A DNA stretch of 64,000 nt from Pseudomonas sp. dw_612 (GCF_018449725.1 NZ_JAAVVC010000027.1:46024-110023), one strand, 5' to 3'; numbered from the stretch's first letter, positions 49,417 to 58,337 are shown. The notes: generated from the letters alone by a model not told the origin. Program-made: numbers and translations.

Positions 49417-51939
49417 ATGTCTGCAGTACCCCGCTCCTTGGCTGATCCGGCAAAACCCACGCGTCATCGTTCACCCTTTATCGTCAGCCTGGCCGCGTGC
49501 AGCATGGTCTTCGGCAGTTCGGCCTTGAAGGCCGAAGAAATCGAGCGCACCGAGGACAAGGACACGCGACTGGAGAAGGTCACGGTCATCTCAACCGGCG
49601 TTCGGGGCACCCAACGGACAGTGGCCGAAAGCCCGGCGCCGATCGACATCGTCACGGGCGAGCAATTGCTGAAAACCGGTCGCGCCGACCTCACTGAAGC
49701 CATCGCCAAGCTGCTGCCATCGTTCAACTACGGCACCAACATCGCCGGCTACAACTCGACCATCCGCCCTCTGTCCAACCGCAGTCTGGCGCCGGCCTAT
49801 ACGTTGGTGCTGGTCAACGGCAAGCGCCGGCACAATAGCGCCCTGCCCGCCAACGGCTCGACCGACAGCAGCGGTGCCAACTCCGTCGATATCGACATGA
49901 TCCCGATCAGCGCGGTGGAGCGCATCGAGGTGCTCAAGGACAGCGCCGCCGCTCAATACGGTTCGGATGCGATTGCCGGGGTGATAAACGTCATCCTCAA
50001 ATCCAGTGCCCAGGGCGGCCATCTGGGCCTGACGTACGGCAAGCTCTACAGCGGCGAAGGTGAAGTCAGCAAGTTCGAGGGCGATACCGGGTTTGCGCTG
50101 GGCGATGGCGGTTTCCTGCACCTGTCCGGCGATGCGCGCAAACGCGGCGATGCCAGTTGGAACGAAAAAGCCACGAACAAAGCGTACTTTCCCGGCGACC
50201 CTCGGGAGGCCACCTGGGACAGGGTCGGGGTCAAAAACGGAGACCCGCAGATCAAGGCGTTCAACCTGGGCTACAACGCCGAACTGCCCCTGGATGAGCA
50301 AACCAAACTCTACTCCTACGCCACCTACGGCCAACGCAAGGCGATCATCAACAACTACTTCCGCTACCCCAACGGCAACGCCAACATCCCGGAGCTGTTC
50401 CCCGACGGCTACTACCCGCTCAACAACCTGGACGACAAGGACTACCAGTTCCTGTTCGGCGGCAAAGGGCTCGTCGCGGGTTGGGACTGGGACCTGAGCA
50501 CCACCTACGGGCGCAACACCAACCATCAGTACAGCGACCTGACGATCAACCCGTCGCTGGGGCCGGCGTCGCCGACCTCCTTCGATGACCTGGCCACCTA
50601 TCGCTTCGATCAGTGGGTCAACAACCTGGACATCACCCGCGCCTTCGACGGGGTGTTCGGGTTTCCGCTGCAAGTGTCCGCCGGCCTCGAACATCGTTGG
50701 GAGCGTTTCAGCACGTTTGCCGGCGACACCCAGGCGTATACCGTCGGCGGCTATCGCTTCCCGGCGACATTGCCCAACGGTCAGCGCAACCCGCTGGCCG
50801 GGCAATTGGCCGCGATTGCCGCACAGGCCGCCGCGACCATCGCGCCGCAGGATGAAACCAGCATCAAACGCAACAATTACGCGGCTTACATTGACTTCGG
50901 CATCACGCCGATCGAGCGTTTGTTCATTGACGTGGCGGCCCGGGCGGAGCACTTCGATGACGACTCGGGGAACACCGTCAGTGCCAAAGTCAACTCGCGC
51001 TATGAACTCACCGAAACCGTGGCCGTGCGCGGTACGGTCGGCAGCGGATTCCGCGCGCCGTCCCTGACCCAGATTGGCTACAGCATCACCGACAACCGCG
51101 TGGGCGCGGCGCCGGACGGCACTATCGTTCCGGCGGTGACGCGCATTGCCCCGGTGGGCTCGCCATTGGCCAAAGCCTTGGGCGCGAGCAGCCTGGACCC
51201 GGAAAAATCCCGCAACTTCGGTCTCGGCGTGACCTGGCAACCGGCCAAGCGCACCAGCCTGACCGTCGACGCCTACTGGATCGAAATCTCGGACCGCATC
51301 GCCCGCACCGAAAGCCTCTACGGTCCGGCCCTGACGCCGACCCTGACTGGCCTCGGCATCGACCCCAGCACCTGGACGTCGTACTACGCCAATGCCTTCG
51401 ACACCCGCACTCGCGGGGTCGATGTGGTGGCCGATCACTTCACCGATATCGGTGCCTGGGGCGAGGTGCGCTGGAACGCCGCGTTCAACTACAACGACAC
51501 CGTGATCACCGACCTCAAGCAACCGCCCGCCGCGTTGCAAGGTCTGGGCAGCAATCCCGGCGGCAGCCTGACCTGGATCGGCCGCGCGCGTCAGGGCGAC
51601 CTCACCGACGCCCAGCCGCGAACCAAATGGATTCTGGGTGCCAACTGGAAGCTCGCCGACCTGGCGATCAACCTGCAAACCACGCGCTACGGCAAGGTCA
51701 AGACCCTGCAACAACTGGAGAGCGGTGACCGCAGCTTCGGCGCGAAATGGATCACCGATCTGGATATCTCTTACACCCTGTTCGACAACATCACCGTGAG
51801 CCTGGGCGGCACCAACATTTTCGACGTGCGCCCGGACAAACACGCGGTGCCCTCCGCCGTCGGCCTGAACCTCTACGGCAACCCACCGTTCTATCCCGGC
51901 GGCGGCTTCTGGTACAGCAAGCTGGCGTATGACTTCTGA
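49417..51939 (+). CDS. TonB-dependent outer-membrane receptor (sulfur-locus, first copy)
   Basis: 840 residues. The signal peptide ends around SALKA, and the TonB-box-like EKVTVIS follows. Plug domain at about 60-185 (ESPAPIDIVTGEQLLKTGRA, YTLVLVNGKRRHNSALPANG, GSDAIAGVINVILK), then a 22-strand-type barrel ending in FWYSKLAYDF with terminal Phe. It is related to the receptor encoded at 61385. The nearby SsuD-like gene and the divergent ssu-like operon suggest that it imports an organosulfur compound such as a sulfate ester or sulfonate rather than a siderophore. Confidence 0.92.
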   Translation: MSAVPRSLADPAKPTRHRSPFIVSLAACSMVFGSSALKAEEIERTEDKDTRLEKVTVISTGVRGTQRTVAESPAPIDIVTGEQLLKTGRADLTEAIAKLLPSFNYGTNIAGYNSTIRPLSNRSLAPAYTLVLVNGKRRHNSALPANGSTDSSGANSVDIDMIPISAVERIEVLKDSAAAQYGSDAIAGVINVILKSSAQGGHLGLTYGKLYSGEGEVSKFEGDTGFALGDGGFLHLSGDARKRGDASWNEKATNKAYFPGDPREATWDRVGVKNGDPQIKAFNLGYNAELPLDEQTKLYSYATYGQRKAIINNYFRYPNGNANIPELFPDGYYPLNNLDDKDYQFLFGGKGLVAGWDWDLSTTYGRNTNHQYSDLTINPSLGPASPTSFDDLATYRFDQWVNNLDITRAFDGVFGFPLQVSAGLEHRWERFSTFAGDTQAYTVGGYRFPATLPNGQRNPLAGQLAAIAAQAAATIAPQDETSIKRNNYAAYIDFGITPIERLFIDVAARAEHFDDDSGNTVSAKVNSRYELTETVAVRGTVGSGFRAPSLTQIGYSITDNRVGAAPDGTIVPAVTRIAPVGSPLAKALGASSLDPEKSRNFGLGVTWQPAKRTSLTVDAYWIEISDRIARTESLYGPALTPTLTGLGIDPSTWTSYYANAFDTRTRGVDVVADHFTDIGAWGEVRWNAAFNYNDTVITDLKQPPAALQGLGSNPGGSLTWIGRARQGDLTDAQPRTKWILGANWKLADLAINLQTTRYGKVKTLQQLESGDRSFGAKWITDLDISYTLFDNITVSLGGTNIFDVRPDKHAVPSAVGLNLYGNPPFYPGGGFWYSKLAYDF

Positions 51940-51967
51940 TCCCCCTCCCAACGACAAGGAACTCAGC

Positions 51968-53056
51968 ATGAGCATCGAATTTATCGGCTACATCGGCGGC
52001 CACCACTCCTCGGAGATCCACCCGCGCAGCGGCCCGGTGTTGCAACCCGACTACGTGGAAACCGTCGCCCGCGCCCATGACGAGGCCGGTTTCGACCGCG
52101 CCCTGGTGGCGTTCCACTCCAACAGCCCGGACAGCACGCTGATTGCCTCTCACGCCGCCAGCGTGACGAAAAACCTGAAATTCCTGATCGCCCATCGCCC
52201 GGGTTTTGCTGCACCGACCCTGGCCGCGCGGCAGTTCAATACCCTGGATGTGTTCAATGGCGGACGTACCGCCGTGCACATCATTACCGGCGGCGATGAC
52301 CGTGAACTGCGGGCCGATGGCAGTTACATCGGCAAGGATGAGCGCTACGCCCGCACCGATGAATACCTCGACGTGTTGCGCCAGGAATGGACCCGCGAAA
52401 AGCCCTTCGACTATCAGGGCAAGTACTACCAGGTCGAGGGCGCGCACTCGGCCGTGAAGTCGCCGCAGCAGCCGCACATCCCGCTGTATTTCGGCGGTTC
52501 GTCGGCGGCGGCCATCGCGGTGGCCGGCAAGCATGCGGACGTATATGCGCTGTGGGGTGAAACCTACGAGCAGGTGCGCGAAGTGGTGAACCAGGTGCGC
52601 GCCGAGGCGGCCAAGCATGGGCGCAGCATTCGCTTCAGCCTGTCGTTGCGCCCGATTCTGGCGGACACCGAAGCGCAAGCCTGGGAACGCGCCGAACGCA
52701 TCCTGGAACAGGCTACGGCTTTGGCGGAACAGAATGGCTTTGTGCGCCGCGAACCGCCGAACGAAGGCTCCCGGCGTTTGTTGGCGGCTGCGGCCCAGGG
52801 CTCGCGTCTGGACAAGCGTCTGTGGACCGGGATTGCCGGCCTGCTTGGCGCGCAAGGCAATTCGACCTCGCTGGTCGGCACACCGGAACAAGTGGCCGAA
52901 GCGCTGCTCGACTATTACGACCTGGGCATCACCACGTTCCTGATTCGCGGTTTCGATCCGCTTAACGATGCCATCGACTATGGCAAGCGTCTGATCCCGC
53001 TGGTTCGTCAATTGGTGGCCGAGCGGGAACGGCAAGCGGCGGAAAAAGTGGCGTGA
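51968..53056 (+). CDS. LLM-class flavin-dependent monooxygenase (SsuD/MsuD-like)
   Basis: 362 residues from ATG 51968 with AAGGAACT upstream; an earlier in-frame ATG at 51929 overlaps the receptor stop. Luciferase-like barrel with KFLIAHRPGFAAPTLAARQF, FNGGRTAVHIITGGDDREL, ERYARTDEYLDVLRQEW, PLYFGGSSAAAIAVAGKHAD and the late HGRSIRFSLSLRPI. This is the two-component alkanesulfonate monooxygenase group, which uses FMNH2 and O2 to release sulfite and an aldehyde. The partner reductase (SsuE/MsuE) is not in this window. It is 28 bp after the receptor gene, so probably one operon. Confidence 0.9.
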   Translation: MSIEFIGYIGGHHSSEIHPRSGPVLQPDYVETVARAHDEAGFDRALVAFHSNSPDSTLIASHAASVTKNLKFLIAHRPGFAAPTLAARQFNTLDVFNGGRTAVHIITGGDDRELRADGSYIGKDERYARTDEYLDVLRQEWTREKPFDYQGKYYQVEGAHSAVKSPQQPHIPLYFGGSSAAAIAVAGKHADVYALWGETYEQVREVVNQVRAEAAKHGRSIRFSLSLRPILADTEAQAWERAERILEQATALAEQNGFVRREPPNEGSRRLLAAAAQGSRLDKRLWTGIAGLLGAQGNSTSLVGTPEQVAEALLDYYDLGITTFLIRGFDPLNDAIDYGKRLIPLVRQLVAERERQAAEKVA

Positions 53057-53075
53057 TTGCAGCGCCTACAAAAAA

Positions 53076-53099
53076 GGGGCTTACCTTGCGGTAAGCCCC
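53076..53099 (-). terminator. Intrinsic terminator of the GST gene
   Basis: GGGGCTTACC and GGTAAGCCCC form a perfect 10-bp stem around TTGC, with six A on the left, which is the T-run when read on the minus strand. It lies downstream of the minus-strand GST gene (stop at 53244) and just after the plus-strand monooxygenase gene. Confidence 0.85.
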
Positions 53100-53118
53100 C
53101 ATCCGTAACGCAATCTGT

Positions 53119-53236
53119 AACTGCTGGCGAAGCCTGCGTTCGGCGGCGAAGCAGTCGTGAATCAGGCAGCGTGGTGTTTCAGGTAGACCACGTGTGCAGG
53201 GTTTACGACGGCTTCGCGTTGCTCGTCAGTTGCTAC
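53119..53236. repeat. Degenerate copy of the TGTAGCAGCTGCC-family repeat
   Basis: Contains GCCTGCGTTCGGCGGCGAAG, AGTCGTGAATCAGGCAGCG, TGGTGTTTCAG and TTTACGACGGCTTCGCGTTG then GTTGCTAC, which is the same skeleton as the 106-bp unit at 15832. No gene is seen in 53057-53243. Confidence 0.7.
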
Positions 53237-53243
53237 ATCGGGA

Positions 53244-53888
53244 TCAAGCCGGATTTTTCACACTCGGCCGTTCACTGACTTTGGCATTCCACGCCACCAA
53301 CGCCGTGCATTCCTGCGGAATCGCAATCTGCGCAAAACCGGCGAAGATCAATCCCGCCCACACCGTGATGTCCGCCATCGAGAACTGATCGCCCGCCACG
53401 TAGGGCTGGGTTTTCAGGACTTCGTCGAAGTACTTCATGCCATTGATAGCTTTGTCGCGATGCATCTCGCCCCATACCGCGCGGTCGCTCCACTCGGGCT
53501 TCTTGTACGGCTTGAGTTGCGCGCCGAGGCCGTCGGTGGCGTGGTGGAAATAGATGCCGATGGCATCGATCAACTGGTCATCGGCACGTTTCTGCATCAT
53601 GTGAATCAACCCTTTCTCCTTCGGCGTGGTACCGGTGAGCGTGGGGTTGCCTTCGAGATTATCGAGGTATTCGGTGATCGCGGTGCACTCGGACAGATAA
53701 GTGCCGTCATCCAACTGCAACACCGGCACCGTGCCGGTTGGATTGATCGCCAGGAACGCGCTCTGCTTGTGCTCGGCGGCGGGCAGATCGACCTTGATGA
53801 ACTCGATTCTGGACGCCAACGCCTTCTCGGCGATGACCACACGAATGCGTAACGGGCTAGGAAAACCGGGGATGTCGTAAATCTTCAC
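53244..53888 (-). CDS. Glutathione S-transferase
   Basis: 214 residues with GTG start at 53888 after CGGAG. N-terminal thioredoxin fold MKIYDIPGFPSPLRIRVVIA with candidate Ser11, cis-Pro in TGTVPVLQL, and the Glu in YLSECTAITEYLDNL for the gamma-glutamyl group. Divergent from the TetR gene with two operator-like palindromes between them, so it is probably the main target of that repressor and inducible by an electrophile. Unrelated in detail to the GST at 1507. Confidence 0.92.
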   Translation of the reverse strand: MKIYDIPGFPSPLRIRVVIAEKALASRIEFIKVDLPAAEHKQSAFLAINPTGTVPVLQLDDGTYLSECTAITEYLDNLEGNPTLTGTTPKEKGLIHMMQKRADDQLIDAIGIYFHHATDGLGAQLKPYKKPEWSDRAVWGEMHRDKAINGMKYFDEVLKTQPYVAGDQFSMADITVWAGLIFAGFAQIAIPQECTALVAWNAKVSERPSVKNPA

Positions 53889-53908
53889 GTGAACTCCGTT
53901 GCTATCTA

Positions 53909-53974
53909 TCTATCGGGAGGTAGACAATGCGGGCAGCGATCGATTCGGTCAACAGATATCTATCAGTAGGTAGG
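53909..53974. promoter_or_regulatory. Two TetR operator-like palindromes
   Basis: TCTATC-GGGA-GGTAGA (53909-53924) and TCTATC-AGTA-GGTAGG (53959-53974): half-site TCTAYC, 4-bp spacer, inverted GGTAGA, 50 bp apart. One lies close to each divergent start codon (GST 53888, TetR 53985), the typical layout for a repressor controlling itself and its neighbour. Confidence 0.7.
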
Positions 53975-53984
53975 CAAATAGATT

Positions 53985-54551
53985 ATGACGGCACCAGATA
54001 CCAAACAGACCATTCTCGACGCCGCCCGCCGGGTTGTGCAGGCGCGCGGCTACAACGCGTTGAGTTTTCGTGAATTGGCCAAGGAAGTCGGGATCAAGAG
54101 CGCCAGCATCCACTACCACTTCCCCACCAAGGGCGATTTGGGGGCGGCGCTGGCCAAGCGTTACACCGAAGACACCACGGGTTATCTGGAGCAATTGCTG
54201 ACGGAATCCCGCGACCCCGCCGCGATGATGGACGCCTACACCGCAGCCTTCCGCGCAGCGTTGGAGAACGACAATCGCATGTGCCTGTGCGGAATTCTCG
54301 CGGCCGAACATCATGATCTTCCGGCCGAAGTGCGGGTCGAGGTGGACGGGTTCACCGATGCGAATGTGCTGTGGCTGGGTAAGGTACTGGCGCTGAAACA
54401 ACCCGACACTCAACCAGAGGCGCTTGAACGTCAGGCGCTGTCGGTGTTTGCCGCCATTCAAGGGGCGCAATTGGTATCCCGTGGGCGCAATGACATTGCG
54501 GTCTATGACCAAATGATCGAGTCCTATCGAGTGGCGGGCCTGATTCCCTGA
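53985..54551 (+). CDS. TetR-family transcriptional repressor
   Basis: 188 residues. The helix-turn-helix is at about 8-54 (TILDAARRVVQARGYNALSF, ELAKEVGIKSASIHYHFPTK). The C-terminal ligand domain (TetR_C type with QPEALERQALSVFAAIQGAQ) follows. Cysteines in RMCLCGILAAEHHDLP could sense thiol-reactive compounds (inference). Divergent from the GST gene with two candidate operators between. Confidence 0.92.
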   Translation: MTAPDTKQTILDAARRVVQARGYNALSFRELAKEVGIKSASIHYHFPTKGDLGAALAKRYTEDTTGYLEQLLTESRDPAAMMDAYTAAFRAALENDNRMCLCGILAAEHHDLPAEVRVEVDGFTDANVLWLGKVLALKQPDTQPEALERQALSVFAAIQGAQLVSRGRNDIAVYDQMIESYRVAGLIP

Positions 54552-54602
54552 AGGCGGAATCTGCTACTGTCTTGGCACATTTATCGATGACGATCTACGC
54601 CC

Positions 54603-55550
54603 ATGACCCACCCAACGCCTGATCCTCAAGCCGTCTGCGCCCCGATCACCAAGAGCGCGATTTTCATCGTGGCCACCCTGGCGCCCGGCAGCGATGCCGC
54701 TGAAAAAGTCCGGAGCTGGTGCGGCGACATTGCCGCCCTCACCCGCTCCGTCGGCAAACGCGTGCCGACCGGTTACTTGTCCTGCGTTTGCGGCTTTGGT
54801 TCCAGTGCCTGGGACACGCTCTTCGGTCAGCCGCGCCCTGCGTCGCTGCACCCATTTCGCGAGTTCGGTGACGAGGGACGTCGCGCGCCAGCGACGCCGG
54901 GGGACATCCTGCTGCACATTCGTGCGGACCAGATGGACCTGTGTTTCGAACTGGCGACGCAGCTGCTCTCGGCGCTGGGCGATGCGGTGTCAGTGGTCGA
55001 TGAAGTCCAGGGTTTCCGCTATTTCGACATGCGCAGCATCATCGGTTTTGTCGACGGCACGGAAAATCCGGATGATCGGCACATGGCCAAATTCACGCTT
55101 ATTGGCGATGAAGATCCGGCGTTTGCCAGCGGCAGCTACGTGCTGGTGCAGAAATACCTGCACAAGATGGACGCGTGGAATGGGCTGTCCGTCGAGGCGC
55201 AGGAGCGCGTGATCGGGCGGACCAAACTGTCCGATATCGAACTGGGCGATGCGGTCAAACCAACCAATTCCCACAGCGCCTTGACGACCATCACCAAGGA
55301 CGGCCAGGAAGTGAAAATCCTGCGCGACAACATGCCCTTCGGCCGCCCGGGCGCCGGCGAATTCGGCACGTATTTCATCGGCTATGCCCGCTCGCCGGAG
55401 CCGATTGAGCTGATGTTGGAGAACATGTTTGTCGGCCGGCCGGCGGGCAACTACGACCGCTTGCTGGATTTCAGCACGGCGGTCACCGGCGGGTTGTTCT
55501 TCGTGCCTTCGGCGGATTTGCTGGAAGAGCTGGTGGATCGCGAGGCGTAG
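54603..55550 (+). CDS. Dye-decolorizing (Dyp-type) heme peroxidase, YfeX-like
   Basis: 315 residues, the length of class B/P Dyp enzymes. Catalytic GXXDG motif GFVDG at 148-152 with Asp151 in VDGTENP, likely proximal heme ligand His224 in NSHSALTTI, and distal Arg241 in ILRDNMPFGR. No signal peptide, so cytoplasmic unless loaded into an encapsulin, and no encapsulin gene is seen. It lies 51 bp after the TetR gene and may be co-transcribed with it. The natural substrate is unknown. Confidence 0.93.
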   Translation: MTHPTPDPQAVCAPITKSAIFIVATLAPGSDAAEKVRSWCGDIAALTRSVGKRVPTGYLSCVCGFGSSAWDTLFGQPRPASLHPFREFGDEGRRAPATPGDILLHIRADQMDLCFELATQLLSALGDAVSVVDEVQGFRYFDMRSIIGFVDGTENPDDRHMAKFTLIGDEDPAFASGSYVLVQKYLHKMDAWNGLSVEAQERVIGRTKLSDIELGDAVKPTNSHSALTTITKDGQEVKILRDNMPFGRPGAGEFGTYFIGYARSPEPIELMLENMFVGRPAGNYDRLLDFSTAVTGGLFFVPSADLLEELVDREA

Positions 55551-55560
55551 ACGGTCACCT

Positions 55561-55648
55561 GTGGGAGCGGGCTTGCTCGCGAAGACGGTGTGTCAGCCAA
55601 CATTTATATCGACTGACACGACGCTTTCGCGAGCAAGCCCGCTCCCAC
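55561..55648. repeat. REP pair between Dyp peroxidase and aldolase genes
   Basis: GTGGGAGCGGGCTTGCTCGC and its inverse TTCGCGAGCAAGCCCGCTCC, enclosing a short loop with GTCAGCCAACATTTATATCG. It separates two converging genes. Confidence 0.9.
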
Positions 55649-55678
55649 AGGGGTGAGGTGTTGAACCCAAGTTTCGCG

Positions 55679-56473
55679 TCATTCCTTGTAAGCGGTATCA
55701 GTCCGTTCCAGTTGGCGAATAAGCGCATTCCAATGCCGCGCCACGCCCGGCCCATCACCACTCTTGAACGCCTCCGCCTGTTTCTCGACCTTGGCCACCA
55801 CCTCAGCCGGAGGGAACACCAGTTCAGCATTGCCACCGGCCTGGGCGGCGATCTGAATATTGCAGGCCCGCTCCAGACCATGCAGCTGCTGGAACGCGTG
55901 TTCAACGCTGACACCCGCCGTCAGCAAACCGTGGTTGCGCAGGATCAACACACTTTTATCCCCCAAGTCCGCCACCAGTCGTTCGCGCTCGTCCAGGTCC
56001 AGGGCGATGCCTTCGTAACCGTGATAGGCCACACGCCCGGAAAAACCGATGGAATGCTGGGAAATCGGCAGCAACCCGTCGCGCTGGGCCGAGACCGCGA
56101 TACCGTCACGGGTGTGAGTGTGCAACACCGCTTGCAGGTCCGGACGCGCGCCGTGGATGGCGCTGTGGATCACGTACCCGGCGTAGTTGATGCCCAGGCC
56201 GGTCGGGTCGTCGACGAGGGTGCCGTCGAGGTCGACCTTGACCAGGTTGGAGGCGCTGATTTCATCGAACAGCAGCCCGAAGGCATTGATCAGGAAATGC
56301 TCCTCGGGCCCCGGCACCCGCGCGGAAAAGTGCGTGTAGATGTGATCGGTCCACTTGAACAACGCCGCCAACCGATAGGCCGCGGCCAGTTTGACCCGCA
56401 CTTCCCATTCTTCGGGCGTGACGCGCTGGCGAACATTTTTCGAGACACTGGACAACGGGCTGACGCTGCTCAT
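55679..56473 (-). CDS. Class II aldolase/adducin-family protein
   Basis: 264 residues. The zinc-site motifs are HTHTRDG (in VLHTHTRDGIAVSAQ) and the later NHGLLTAG. The N-terminal DHIYTHFSARVPGPEEHFLI and LFDEISASNLVKVDLDG are typical. The group includes fuculose- and ribulose-phosphate aldolases, but this subgroup lacks an assigned substrate and may act on non-phosphorylated compounds. It stands alone, with the LysR gene of the next locus 120 bp upstream. Confidence 0.9.
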   Translation of the reverse strand: MSSVSPLSSVSKNVRQRVTPEEWEVRVKLAAAYRLAALFKWTDHIYTHFSARVPGPEEHFLINAFGLLFDEISASNLVKVDLDGTLVDDPTGLGINYAGYVIHSAIHGARPDLQAVLHTHTRDGIAVSAQRDGLLPISQHSIGFSGRVAYHGYEGIALDLDERERLVADLGDKSVLILRNHGLLTAGVSVEHAFQQLHGLERACNIQIAAQAGGNAELVFPPAEVVAKVEKQAEAFKSGDGPGVARHWNALIRQLERTDTAYKE

Positions 56474-56592
56474 GGCAAAACTTCCTGGATGGCCTTAAGA
56501 ATTGCCGCCAGCCTATGGGAAGGCAAAAAATAATAAAAAGCACATTTTAATCTAAGCTAATTATCATTTTTTTTTATGTCTTGAGTCTGCCG

Positions 56593-57498
56593 TCATGCCG
56601 CGCTCTTGATCTTCTGCAATGACCCGGCGACCAGTTTTCCAAAAGCATCCACCGGCCCTTGCAGGTTGCCGAGGAAGTGCGGGTAGATCAGCCACAGGTC
56701 CATCACCGGTTTGAAATCCTTGAGCGGCACCACCGCCAGTTGGTCGACATGCGCACTGCGTTCCAGCAGCGGACGCGGCACCAGACCAAGGCCCAGGCCA
56801 TCGGCGACCAGGCCCAATTGCAACTCGGTGCCGAAAGTTTCCAGGTTGACCCGCAGCGCCAGCCCCTGATCTGACAATGTCCGCTGCAACCCGGCGCGGA
56901 AGCCACAGCCGTCGGGGTTGAGAATCCAGCCACTCTGGTAAACATCGGCCAGTTTGCACGGGCGTTTGGGCACTTGGGCCTTGGCGCAGACCACCACCAG
57001 TTCCATTTTGCCGATGGACTCGCCGACGATGTTGTCCGGGAAAATCTTGCCCGCCGGGAACAACGCCGCTGCGGCGTCCAGTTCACCGCGTTCGATCTTG
57101 CCCACCAATTGACTGCCCCATCCCGTCGCCACTTGGGCGCGCAGCTCCGGGTATTCGACGCGCAGGTGCTTGAGCGCATCAAGCAGCACCACGTCGCCGA
57201 TGGTTTGCGGCACGCCCAGGCGCAGCAGCCCGGTGGGCGGTGCATCCGTCGCCACCAGTTCACGCAAGGCGTCCATTTCCCGCAGGATCAAACGGCACTG
57301 TTCATACACCCGCGTTCCGATCAAAGTAGGCTTGAGCGGTTTGGTGTTGCGGTCGAACAATTCCACGCCCAACGCTTGCTCGAAGTTCTGCACCCGCCGG
57401 GTAATCGCGGGTTGAGTCAGTTGCAACGACTCGGCGGCATGGCTGATGGACTGGCAACGGATCACTTCGACGAAGGCATCGATATCATCAATTTTCAT
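56593..57498 (-). CDS. LysR-family regulator of the thiol-dioxygenase locus
   Basis: 301 residues from ATG 57498; an earlier frame to 57582 is not needed. The helix-turn-helix is at about 3-60 (DDIDAFVEVIRCQSISHAAE, LTQPAITRRVQNFEQALGVE). The effector domain runs about 90-300 (GLLRLGVPQTIGDVVLLDAL). It is divergent from the 3-mercaptopropionate dioxygenase/rhodanese pair. The order LysR, dioxygenase, rhodanese matches P. aeruginosa PA2601-PA2603 as I remember it. Confidence 0.92.
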   Translation of the reverse strand: MKIDDIDAFVEVIRCQSISHAAESLQLTQPAITRRVQNFEQALGVELFDRNTKPLKPTLIGTRVYEQCRLILREMDALRELVATDAPPTGLLRLGVPQTIGDVVLLDALKHLRVEYPELRAQVATGWGSQLVGKIERGELDAAAALFPAGKIFPDNIVGESIGKMELVVVCAKAQVPKRPCKLADVYQSGWILNPDGCGFRAGLQRTLSDQGLALRVNLETFGTELQLGLVADGLGLGLVPRPLLERSAHVDQLAVVPLKDFKPVMDLWLIYPHFLGNLQGPVDAFGKLVAGSLQKIKSAA

Positions 57499-57728
57499 TT
57501 GGGCCGCACATAGAGAACAGTCAATAAGATGTCTGAAAAGCATAGTTCCATTGATGGCATCTGGATAGCCCGAAGCGCACACGCGCCTCTATCGATAACG
57601 TCTAACGCTATTCAGATGGGTTCTAAATTCCTTTCAGCTATAACCTAATCATTAAAAAATAGCATATTAAACACGATCATTATGCTTAGATATTTGGAAC
57701 AACCTTCGGAACCAACGATGGAATCGCC
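57499..57728. promoter_or_regulatory. Divergent promoter of LysR and dioxygenase genes
   Basis: 230 bp. CTATAACCTAATCATT (57638-57653) shares ATAACCTAAT with the ssu/TonB promoter at 49125-49134. The right half is AT-rich (TTAAAAAATAGCATATTAAA) and probably carries the dioxygenase promoter. Site assignment to CysB or to the local LysR protein is inference. Confidence 0.4.
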
Positions 57729-58337
57729 ATGACCCAGGCCCGACACCCGGAGAGACTCAGAGCATTCATAGGCGCCCTGGCGGAACTGATCGACAGCAAC
57801 CCGCGCGAGGGCGACCTGTTGCATCGCGGCGGCAAGCTGCTCGGTCAACTGGTCAGCCATGACGACTGGCTGCCGGAAGACTTTGCCCGCCCCGACCCGG
57901 AGCGCTATCAGCAATTTCTGCTGCACGCCGATTCGCGGCAGCGCTTCAGTGTGGTCAGTTTTGTCTGGGGGCCGGGGCAACGCACGCCGATCCACGATCA
58001 CCGGGTCTGGGGCCTGATCGGCATGTTGCGTGGCGCGGAGTATTCCCAGGGTTTCGCCCGTCACACCGACGGCACACTGGTGCCCGAGGGCAACCGGATT
58101 CAGTTGCAACCCGGCCAGGTCGAGGCCGTGTCGCCGAAGATTGGCGACATCCATCAAGTCAGCAACGCGTTTGACGATCAGGTGTCCATCAGCATTCATG
58201 TGTATGGCGCCAACATCGGCGCCGTGCGCCGCGCGGTGTATCAGCCTGACGGCAGCGAGAAACTGTTTATCTCCGGTTATTCCAACGCCTTTCTCCCCAA
58301 CATCTGGGATCTGTCCAAAGAGAGCCAAGCCTTATGA
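57729..58337 (+). CDS. 3-Mercaptopropionate dioxygenase (thiol dioxygenase)
   Basis: 202 residues. Iron ligands His89 and His91 (TPIHDHRVWG) and His142 (GDIHQVSNAF). Ser155-His157-Tyr159 (SISIHVYG) is the second-shell triad, and Arg168 in GAVRRAV is the substrate-carboxylate residue reported for the P. aeruginosa enzyme. All these positions fit that 3-mercaptopropionate dioxygenase (PA2602). The enzyme oxidises 3-mercaptopropionate, and cysteine poorly, to a sulfinate using O2. Its stop overlaps the rhodanese ATG by 4 bp (ATGA), so the two are co-translated. Confidence 0.93.
   Translation: MTQARHPERLRAFIGALAELIDSNPREGDLLHRGGKLLGQLVSHDDWLPEDFARPDPERYQQFLLHADSRQRFSVVSFVWGPGQRTPIHDHRVWGLIGMLRGAEYSQGFARHTDGTLVPEGNRIQLQPGQVEAVSPKIGDIHQVSNAFDDQVSISIHVYGANIGAVRRAVYQPDGSEKLFISGYSNAFLPNIWDLSKESQAL

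Noticed and set aside
49591..51975. Long minus-strand frame opposite the TonB receptor gene
   Set aside because: No domain and repetitive Gly/Val/Ala composition typical of antisense frames in high-GC genes. The plus strand has a complete plug and barrel.
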